NCBI GenBank assembly: GCA_025201865.1
Contig: MU602785.1
Coordinates: 2,560 to 34,212, forward strand
Length of the DNA: 31,653 nucleotides
Direction of reading: 5' to 3'
From: Ramicandelaber brevisporus
Lineage: Eukaryota; Kickxellomycota; Ramicandelaberales; Ramicandelaberaceae
The position numbers and the translations under genes were made by a program. The stretch's first letter is position 1; every line of letters begins with the position of its first letter. Below are positions 1-9,559 of this stretch, one piece after another. The notes beneath the pieces are model-generated. The model was not told the origin of the DNA. It saw only the letters and a list, made by a program, of their open reading frames with translations, and did not search any database.

Positions 1-95
1 CGCTCGGATGCTACCTCGGATTGAAACCGGATGGTATGGTTTCCGCGGCGGAGTCGGATGTTTGTGATCCGGTTCCGATACCAGTTATCTCACCA
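1..95 (-). repeat. 3' LTR, 5' portion only (cut by window edge)
   Basis: This is identical to 6127-6221 over all 95 bases; identity stops at 96 (T here, G at 6222). On the minus strand it begins with TG. The remainder lies beyond position 1. The last 28 codons and the stop of pol (11-13) are inside this LTR segment, so the LTR is partly coding. No clear polypurine tract precedes it: the minus-strand bases just before the LTR (AATGTGGTCCCAGCTGA) are mixed. Confidence 0.9.
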
Positions 96-3000
96 TCAGC
101 TGGGACCACATTAGTTCGACGATGACGGCGTTTACGTCGTCGTCTCCGCCGGGAACCAGGATTTGGATCCGAACCCTCGGGTTGTGACTCTTCATCATCA
201 AGGTCTGACGTAGGGCCTCGTTTACGAGATTCACGAGGCACCAACAATGTCGTGCTCGGCATGTCATCTACGACAGATCGATGAGTGAGAGATACAGGCA
301 CCGTGGCCACGCCGTCAGCGGAAGATGACGAACCAATAGGTGCTGGCTCGGATGAAGAAACCTCAGCAACGGGAGTCGGTTCTTCCACAACATGACGACG
401 CTTGTACTGACGGACGCCTGACCGACCAGCTGGGACATGACCATCCCAATTCTCAGCCTGCTGAGCGACATCGCTGGGTAATGGTGCAAGCTTACGCTTA
501 CGCCCGCTCCGGCGACCTATGACAGCGTCAGCAAGAGGGACAGCTGAACTAGGCCCAGTCTCAAGCAACACATTCTCAACAGCGGCACTAGATGCTTGAC
601 CAACAGATGGAGTCACATGCGCTACAGAGTCAGTTAACTCTTCCAATGAATTGTTCAATAGAGTAGTTGCATTGACCTCATCATCATCGCCATCATCATT
701 GTTGACAACTTCACTTGCTGACACGCGCTCAATTGGAACTGGCTCTTCAGCATCCAATTCACGTTCACCCATTGGTCCATCTTCCTCTGCAGCATCGTCA
801 GTACCATCAAGGTCGAGAGTGTCATCATCAGGCAAGAATAATTGGAGCTTTGAACCGTGTGTTGTGCCTTCTACCGGTGTGCCATCTTCCTGAGCTAAAA
901 CATACGCATTTCCACGACGAGTCAAAATTAAGAAGGGTCCAAGACGACGACGCCAAGTGGTCGACAGTAAGGATGGGCGAGGAGGCGGAAGTTTAGTAAC
1001 AAATTGCCCAGGCACATACTCGGCAATACGAGTTCCAGACAATTGCTGACGCTGACGCTCGGCACGAGCAGCTTGGTTCTCAGCAACAAGTTGGCGCACC
1101 CACAAATTGTAATCAGGGGAATCACTCGGAATTCCATCATATGGCACACGTACAGTTTGATCACTCTGCAATGCACGAGGCGGGCGACCAAACAATGCCT
1201 CGAATGGAGTGGTGCCAACAGTGTCAGAATGCGTACAATTGAGTGAGGCAATGGCACGAGGTATCATAGATGTCCAAGCTAGCAATGACGGCTGTGCAAC
1301 CATAATAGTAGTGAGACGGTTCTTAACACGAGCCACGACAGTCTCGGCAAGATTGGCACCTGGGTTATAAGGACTACTGTAAATGATCTTGATATTTAAT
1401 CTTTTGCACATATCACGCCATCTCCTACTAACGAATGCAGGCCCACCATCGCAAGTAATGGTTTCTGGGCAACCCACAACATTCACATAATGATCCACGA
1501 AACTAGTACAAGCTGATCGGCCAGTTAAATCATTGGTAGGGGCGGCTACTGCATAACTGCTACCAGAATCCACAAATGTAATGACATGTTGTTTGCGATT
1601 TCCCTTATTTGGGCCAATCGTCGCGTAATCTACATAACAGTGTTTACCAGGTGGCTGTATAACACGCTGTTCTTGTGAAGGCTGATCCTTTTGAGTGGCG
1701 GAGATCTGACGTGCCCAGCTTCTGCGAACAACATTAGCAACATCTGTACGTACAGTCTTCCAAGATACACGTTGAACAACAGCAGGCAACGTTGACTTGA
1801 TGCCAGGTGAACCAAGACTGCGGTGAATAGCACGGATGTAACCACGACGACGTTCTTTTGATAGTACAGGAACCAAAGCAGCTAAATCGCCTCTTCCCAC
1901 TGGAGCCACTGTCATCATCAACAAACCAGTCTTACGATCCAGCGAGAAACATTCCAAGTCATGGTAACGACGTTGACCACCAGCATCACCAGCAGAATCA
2001 CGCTCATGAATGCGACTAATGATATTGCGGAGTTCAGGACATGCCTTTTGCTCTTCAACTGTAACTGGTCCAATGGCTGTGCGATCATCATCATCAAGAG
2101 GGGCAAGCTGAAAGGTCTGTTCCAAATCAATGACATCACGAGCATCAGCTAAGTCCTGGTCCAACGAAGATGGCGGTGGACCAACTTCGAGCTCGTCCAG
2201 ATGATCAGTGTCAATAATCTCAGTCGGCAGAGTAACTGCAGATGTGGTTGGAGCATCCGAGATAAGCTCAACGATGGCAGCAACCAGACCAGCAACAGAT
2301 CCACGCTCATTTGCAGTGACGGCAGTAGATTCGGTACCAGTGCGAACCTTTCCAGCGACGCGAGCAGCTTTGTTCTTGGCAGCAATGATACGATTACGCA
2401 GCTCACTACGGCGAAGCACACGCGGCTCATCCAACACACGGCTGAGGGCGTCGCTAACATGCTGGCGAACACCTGGCAGGTACTGGACATCTCGCTGTGT
2501 GACGCCAAGAGCAGCTAAATCAATGGCGCAGCGTACTATGGTGTCTTCTGGATACGCTTGTTTATGATTGAACATAGCTGAAGCCACAGTAGAATCAGTA
2601 TAGATAGTAAAATTCCCACTCTGACCAATCCAACTCCAAAAGCGGCGAATTGCGTGTCGTATTGCATAACACTCTCTGACAGCGGCCGTTCTGCCTCTAC
2701 CCAAAGCACCAGCCCATCCACCAGATGCATAAGCTACAATATACTCTTTATCAGCATTGTCCTCATAATAAGCAACCAAGCACGAGCCCCACCCAGAGCG
2801 AGCAGCGTCAGTGTATACTTTGAACTTTGCACCTTCATGCGGTACATGTAGATTAGCTTCATCGCCAAGAATGGCCAGAATGGCATCGAAGGCAGCAGCT
2901 GCATTCGGTTGATCCCAGTCAATCTTACCATTGTTACCAGCAAACCCAAGCATTGCATGTAAGTGGCTAAGTATACGACCAACATCACCGTATAAGACAC

Positions 3001-4870
3001 TTACTCTTTGCACCAAACCAACAAATCTCTGCAAACCCTTCTTGGTGGTTGGGCGGGGGTACTGTCTAATGTCTTCAATCACATCCTCTGGCAACTTAAT
3101 TGAACCAATACTCCACAACCACCCAAGTATCTCCACTTCTTTAGTAGCAATGAAACGAGATGATCGTAGATTAACAAGGAGATTCCACTTCTCGAACGCA
3201 GCAATGACACGTTCTAATTCTGCTAGTTGTTGATCAACGTCGTCAGTGTGATGGATAAGAATAACATCATCAATGCAAACAAACAAATCCAAATCAGAAC
3301 AACCTTCCAGAACCTTCTTCATCACAGCTGTCATTATTGCCGCTGAGGCTACATGTCCTTGCGAGACACGCGTAGGGACCACACGACCAAACGCGCCGCC
3401 ATCTGATGTGAACAAATGTTGAGAATCAGGATGGAGAGGCAAGGCGGTATAAGCGGAACCAACATCGACTTTAGACACAGCTTTGGCATTCATTAGGCGA
3501 GCATGTAATGTGTTGAGATTGGGAATATCCACTCCATATGTAATCGAGAGCTCGTTTAAATCACGGCTGTCTTGTACAAGTCGCATCTGAGGAGGGTTAG
3601 TGCCTGCTTTTGCAACCATTAATATCGGAGTGAGAGAATTGCCCTTTGTTGATTTCATCCATGTTCCAAATTCCAGACCAGTACCAATGATTCTATCACG
3701 CTCTTTACGCTGCGCAGCACTGAGAGGATACTGAGCTCTGAACACTTCATAAGCGCCATCAACCGTCTCGAGCTTGATGGGAGCAATTGCCATAGCGGGG
3801 ACCACACCAGACGGGTAAGCACGACAAACACGACGGTACTTCCATAACATATTTCGTATCTTACCAAATGCACGGCGAGGTGTACCAGCCTTGAAATTGA
3901 TACGAGAGTTGATATCGGCAGGATTACGTGGCATAGGGAAATGTGCATCTGCTTTCTTGTGCTCTTCAGACCACTGCCATTTAATCATGTCAGCAGGAAC
4001 AGCACGAGCCGGTGGGCGATACAACTTGGAGACAGCCGCAGTAGCAGCGTTAGAAGTATCCACGCCAGTAGTGGTAACATCGGCGGAGGCTTCAATCTCG
4101 GCTTCAATCTCGGCAACAGTCTTTGCATGCCATTGGGAAATCACATCATCTGAAGCGGTATCAAGTGGCACCGAAGACAAGCTGTTGGCGGACACCGAGG
4201 CGACCAATGCTGGGTTGGAAACACCGTCAACATTAGCAGCATCGCTTGGGAATAGAGCAGAACCGAGCATAGCGGGAACAGGCGTGTCTTCAGCAAGTTC
4301 GTCGATGACGGCACCAGTGTCCAAATCGAGATAACGGCCAAAGTAGCGAAGAGCTGGTCGACCAAGAATGATGTCAAATCCAACACCTTCGACCTTGACA
4401 ACATACATGGTCACATAACGAGTCTTGCCATCAAGCACCACCTGAACATCAGCAGTGCCATACACACTGACTTGAGCACCGGTGAATGATTGAATCTGAT
4501 CAATCTCAGCACGGCGACCTTGGCCTGCCACACCAACACGATTCGAGTTCCAGACAATGCCGTTGCGCAAGGCGTAAGAGGACGACACAACCGACACACG
4601 GGCACCAGAGTCCATCAACGCACGAGCTGGAGTCTTCTGCTTGCCGACCTCGACACTAACCACGAGATCATTTGCTGCCTCGTCAACGATGTTTCGGCTG
4701 ATGAGGTTGGTTGATTTGTCATTTCTGTTGTTGTTTTTGCTGTTGCTGTTGCTATTACTGTTGAAGGTTTCGCGGCTAACCACCACACACACACTTTCTT
4801 TCTTTGGAGATGAACTGTTTGAAACGGACGGAGAGTGAGTGGACAGTTTAGCGGTGGTTAGCCTTGGCGA
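11..4870 (-). CDS. Retrotransposon Pol (protease-RT-RNase H-integrase), expressed by -1 frameshift
   Basis: This is a Ty3/Gypsy polyprotein. The frame is open from 4909 to the stop at 11-13, with no ATG at its head; the first conventional alternative start is GTG at 4792. It is therefore most simply made as a Gag-Pol fusion after a slip at 4870-4876, giving about 1619 Pol residues. Numbering from the GTG codon: aspartic protease D61-S-G; reverse transcriptase with D443 and the catalytic pair D508-D509 in VCIDDV; RNase H with D662, E707, D733 and D781; integrase core D1055, D1115 and E1150, with 34 residues between the last two. The GPY/F-like module is seen as LGPFLIL. After it come a long acidic Ser/Asp-rich region and an Arg/Lys run near the C-terminus. 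The integrase zinc-binding region keeps H990, but the second His and both Cys positions are Ser, Ser and Ala. The last 28 codons lie in the 3' LTR. Family assignment is strong; clade is unknown. Confidence 0.92.
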   Translation of the reverse strand, partial: SPRLTTAKLSTHSPSVSNSSSPKKESVCVVVSRETFNSNSNSNSKNNNRNDKSTNLISRNIVDEAANDLVVSVEVGKQKTPARALMDSGARVSVVSSSYALRNGIVWNSNRVGVAGQGRRAEIDQIQSFTGAQVSVYGTADVQVVLDGKTRYVTMYVVKVEGVGFDIILGRPALRYFGRYLDLDTGAVIDELAEDTPVPAMLGSALFPSDAANVDGVSNPALVASVSANSLSSVPLDTASDDVISQWHAKTVAEIEAEIEASADVTTTGVDTSNAATAAVSKLYRPPARAVPADMIKWQWSEEHKKADAHFPMPRNPADINSRINFKAGTPRRAFGKIRNMLWKYRRVCRAYPSGVVPAMAIAPIKLETVDGAYEVFRAQYPLSAAQRKERDRIIGTGLEFGTWMKSTKGNSLTPILMVAKAGTNPPQMRLVQDSRDLNELSITYGVDIPNLNTLHARLMNAKAVSKVDVGSAYTALPLHPDSQHLFTSDGGAFGRVVPTRVSQGHVASAAIMTAVMKKVLEGCSDLDLFVCIDDVILIHHTDDVDQQLAELERVIAAFEKWNLLVNLRSSRFIATKEVEILGWLWSIGSIKLPEDVIEDIRQYPRPTTKKGLQRFVGLVQRVSVLYGDVGRILSHLHAMLGFAGNNGKIDWDQPNAAAAFDAILAILGDEANLHVPHEGAKFKVYTDAARSGWGSCLVAYYEDNADKEYIVAYASGGWAGALGRGRTAAVRECYAIRHAIRRFWSWIGQSGNFTIYTDSTVASAMFNHKQAYPEDTIVRCAIDLAALGVTQRDVQYLPGVRQHVSDALSRVLDEPRVLRRSELRNRIIAAKNKAARVAGKVRTGTESTAVTANERGSVAGLVAAIVELISDAPTTSAVTLPTEIIDTDHLDELEVGPPPSSLDQDLADARDVIDLEQTFQLAPLDDDDRTAIGPVTVEEQKACPELRNIISRIHERDSAGDAGGQRRYHDLECFSLDRKTGLLMMTVAPVGRGDLAALVPVLSKERRRGYIRAIHRSLGSPGIKSTLPAVVQRVSWKTVRTDVANVVRRSWARQISATQKDQPSQEQRVIQPPGKHCYVDYATIGPNKGNRKQHVITFVDSGSSYAVAAPTNDLTGRSACTSFVDHYVNVVGCPETITCDGGPAFVSRRWRDMCKRLNIKIIYSSPYNPGANLAETVVARVKNRLTTIMVAQPSLLAWTSMIPRAIASLNCTHSDTVGTTPFEALFGRPPRALQSDQTVRVPYDGIPSDSPDYNLWVRQLVAENQAARAERQRQQLSGTRIAEYVPGQFVTKLPPPRPSLLSTTWRRRLGPFLILTRRGNAYVLAQEDGTPVEGTTHGSKLQLFLPDDDTLDLDGTDDAAEEDGPMGERELDAEEPVPIERVSASEVVNNDDGDDDEVNATTLLNNSLEELTDSVAHVTPSVGQASSAAVENVLLETGPSSAVPLADAVIGRRSGRKRKLAPLPSDVAQQAENWDGHVPAGRSGVRQYKRRHVVEEPTPVAEVSSSEPAPIGSSSSADGVATVPVSLTHRSVVDDMPSTTLLVPRESRKRGPTSDLDDEESQPEGSDPNPGSRRRRRRKRRHRRTNVVPADGEITGIGTGSQTSDSAAETIPSGFNPR

Positions 4871-5856
4871 AAACCCTGAAGCTGAGCTTGGTAACCGGCG
4901 AGGGCTTTCTCATCTCTAGCACGGTTAGCGTTGATGTTGGCAATGCGCTGCTGAACCTCATCTGAAGAGAGATTGTCGCGGTTACGACGACGGCGGCGGC
5001 GACCAGTACCATTCGCTGCAGTAGTAGCAGTGGCTGTGTTTGTAGGAGTAACAGCAGCAGCAGCAACCACAGGTGTGGAACTTGAAGCCTTCGTGGTCGG
5101 GGCAGCCACCTTGACAGCTATACCTTGTGAGACTCCCATGGCACGACGACGCAATTCACCATCGGCATCATTACGCATGATATCAATCAGCGCGCGAACA
5201 GTGCCAGCTCTAAATTCGACTGGGTTAACCGAAGTTGGAATGCCATCACGCAAAAGCACCTTCATGAATGCATTTCCGACAGTCGTAGCGGCATCAGGGT
5301 GGTCACCGAGCTGATCAAGGTAGTACATGGCACGAGCATAGGCGGCCAGCGGCGTGAAGCTCATGAGGTCAACGCGCTGAATCAGCTCGCTGCGGTAGCG
5401 CTCAGGCGTGGTCACGCGATCGAGATATCTCACAAGTTCCGCATACGTGTGTGGAGGCGGGTGAGGCAGTGACTCCTTCGCAACACCGGTGAGACAATGA
5501 GTAACGGCAAACCGGGCGGCTTTGTCGAGGGCATTGGTGTAAAGCATGCGATAGAGTCTCGACACTCGTGGTACAGCCGCCTGCGCTTGAGCAGCCGCTG
5601 GATCTTGAACAGCATCTGCTTGTTCAGCATCTGCGACAGCTTCTACAGCGGCTACTACGGCTTGGCCAACTTGAGCAGCTGGAGCAGCCTCGATGTCTTC
5701 TCGTACTTCGGCGGGAGTAGGCGGGTTCTCGGAACGACCCAGTGCATCGATGTATCCCTGGTCAGCCATGGAGATGATATGCTCCTTGAGGGTGTCCAGG
5801 GAGTGGCCGTCGGCCGTACCCGAGAATTTGATCTGAGCGAGGGACGAGTCAGACAT
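4858..5856 (-). CDS. Retrotransposon Gag-like protein
   Basis: This is a 332-residue frame with ATG at 5856, directly upstream of pol and overlapping it by about 50 bases in another frame. It is presumed to form the virus-like particle. The N-terminal half has an acidic Ala/Gln-rich stretch, followed by a helical capsid-like region with YRSELIQRVDLMSF near the middle. I see no CCHC zinc knuckle. Instead there is an Ala/Thr-rich linker and an Arg cluster (GRRRRRRNRD) at about residues 282-291, which could bind RNA. The assignment as gag rests on position, size and the frameshift link rather than on recognised sequence motifs. Confidence 0.82.
   Translation of the reverse strand: MSDSSLAQIKFSGTADGHSLDTLKEHIISMADQGYIDALGRSENPPTPAEVREDIEAAPAAQVGQAVVAAVEAVADAEQADAVQDPAAAQAQAAVPRVSRLYRMLYTNALDKAARFAVTHCLTGVAKESLPHPPPHTYAELVRYLDRVTTPERYRSELIQRVDLMSFTPLAAYARAMYYLDQLGDHPDAATTVGNAFMKVLLRDGIPTSVNPVEFRAGTVRALIDIMRNDADGELRRRAMGVSQGIAVKVAAPTTKASSSTPVVAAAAVTPTNTATATTAANGTGRRRRRRNRDNLSSDEVQQRIANINANRARDEKALAGYQAQLQGFRQG
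4870..4876 (-). promoter_or_regulatory. Programmed -1 ribosomal frameshift heptamer GGGTTTT
   Basis: On the minus strand the bases read CA|G GGT TTT|CGC in the gag frame, an exact X XXY YYZ slippery site. It sits 9 bases before the gag stop (4860-4858) and inside the 50-base window in which both gag and pol frames are open (4858-4909). Gag codon first bases and pol codon first bases differ by exactly the -1 step. GGGUUU-type heptamers are known slippery sites, as in the yeast L-A virus. A six-base stem (AACTGT at 4848-4843 with ACAGTT at 4818-4813, minus strand) lies 21 nt downstream. That is farther than usual, so the stimulator is uncertain. Confidence 0.85.
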
Positions 5857-6126
5857 AATAAAAGATAAAAGGAGATCTATTGTTGTTAAGAAAAAGAGTT
5901 ATATAGGATGAAGAGATTGTGTGTTGGAATATAACAACACAATGTGAACTATAAAATATAGTAAGTAACGGAGAAAGAGCGACTTTCGAGTATCCGTTAA
6001 AAAGGGGGTTTAAGTGTAATTCAAACGTATAGATCTAAAGAGCAAATTAGTATACATGGGAAACGCAAACGAGGCTTCCTCGCTCGAATTTATATGTTTG
6101 TACTAAACTGAATTTCAATGCTGAGT
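5857..6126 (-). other. Retrotransposon inner LTR/leader region between the shared LTR segment and gag
   Basis: This region holds the undefined inner end of the 5' LTR, the primer-binding site and the gag leader. I found no CCA on the plus strand anywhere in it, so there is no minus-strand TGG to pair with a tRNA 3' CCA end. It contains a 7-bp hairpin with an 8-nt loop (5920-5926 with 5935-5941) and a 5-bp hairpin in CGAGGCTTCCTCG (6070-6082). It is AT-rich. Confidence 0.55.
6089..6094 (-). promoter_or_regulatory. Putative LTR TATA box
   Basis: The minus strand reads TATAAA, 127 nt after the LTR start and about 235 nt before the gag ATG. That is a sensible position for the element promoter at the end of U3. 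The transcript would start near 6060. Confidence 0.5.
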
Positions 6127-6221
6127 CGCTCGGATGCTACCTCGGATTGAAACCGGATGGTATGGTTTCCGCGGCGGAGTCGGATGTTTGTGATCCGGTT
6201 CCGATACCAGTTATCTCACCA
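6127..6221 (-). repeat. 5' LTR, segment shared with the 3' LTR
   Basis: This is the matching copy of 1-95. The LTR must continue below 6127, but its inner end cannot be fixed because the other copy is truncated by the window. A TATA box about 127 nt into the element (6094-6089, minus strand) suggests the U3 region runs to about 6065, with R and U5 beyond. Confidence 0.88.
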
Positions 6222-6662
6222 GTCTGTCGGCCGGCTCTCTTCACCGAGTGCTCTTGCGCTGCCTCTTGACCGATTCAATTCGGCCGTGGTAGTGTGGGCC
6301 TTTATTGGTGGCCGCTGCATGGCGTCCGGTGCGCCCTTTATGTGGGATGTTTGTAAAAACAAAATAATAATAGATCAAATTTGTCTGGAAACAGGCGGAT
6401 TTGCTCAAATAAAAGGGGAGACTGTTGTGAACTTAGGCCGAAAGTGACCTAGAGTAAGGAACTATAGGAACGGACGTGCAACTGTGGCCTCGATCAACAC
6501 GCGAACGAGGTCTTGTGAACAATCACAGTTTGAACAATTAAGCTTAATTCTAAAAGTAAAAGAGGTGAAGAAAAGAGAGAAAGAACTTCGAATTACGAAC
6601 GACACTCGCGGCGACGATCCTACACAAAAGCGGCTCGCCGCACTACAAGACCGTTATTGTTG
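6222..6662. other. Spacer between the retrotransposon and the PRP43-like gene
   Basis: No convincing gene is seen in this spacer. It should hold the 3' UTR of the PRP43-like gene. The only AATAAA on that strand is at 6306-6301, some 360 nt past the stop, which is far for a fungal 3' UTR. The retrotransposon insertion point is at 6221/6222, so the original downstream context of PRP43 is displaced by about 6 kb. Confidence 0.5.

Positions 6663-9559
<2,897 letters not shown>

Larger units (their letters stand above)
1..6221 (-). mobile_element. Ty3/Gypsy-type LTR retrotransposon, near complete
   Basis: The element reads on the minus strand from the 5' LTR start at 6221 to the truncated 3' LTR at the window edge. 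Bases 1-95 and 6127-6221 are identical direct repeats. Both end abruptly at the same base, and on the minus strand each begins TGGTGAGATAAC, giving the expected 5'-TG of an LTR. Between them lie gag and a pol frame with protease, RT, RNase H and integrase in Ty3/Gypsy order. Both frames are open, with -1 frameshift signals between them. The flanking bases at 6222-6226 (GTCTG) would be the target-site duplication, but its partner is outside the window. The element lies downstream of the PRP43-like gene and on the same strand. It is probably a recent insertion; activity is inferred, not shown. Confidence 0.93.

Noticed and set aside
4813-4848. Six-base stem as the frameshift stimulator
   Set aside because: It is short, has a 24-nt loop and begins 21 nt after the heptamer, farther than the usual 5-9 nt. 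It is noted only as a weak candidate.
6157-6447. Plus-strand 96-codon frame starting inside the 5' LTR
   Set aside because: It begins within the LTR, crosses the insertion junction into host spacer and has no recognisable domain. It is most simply chance.
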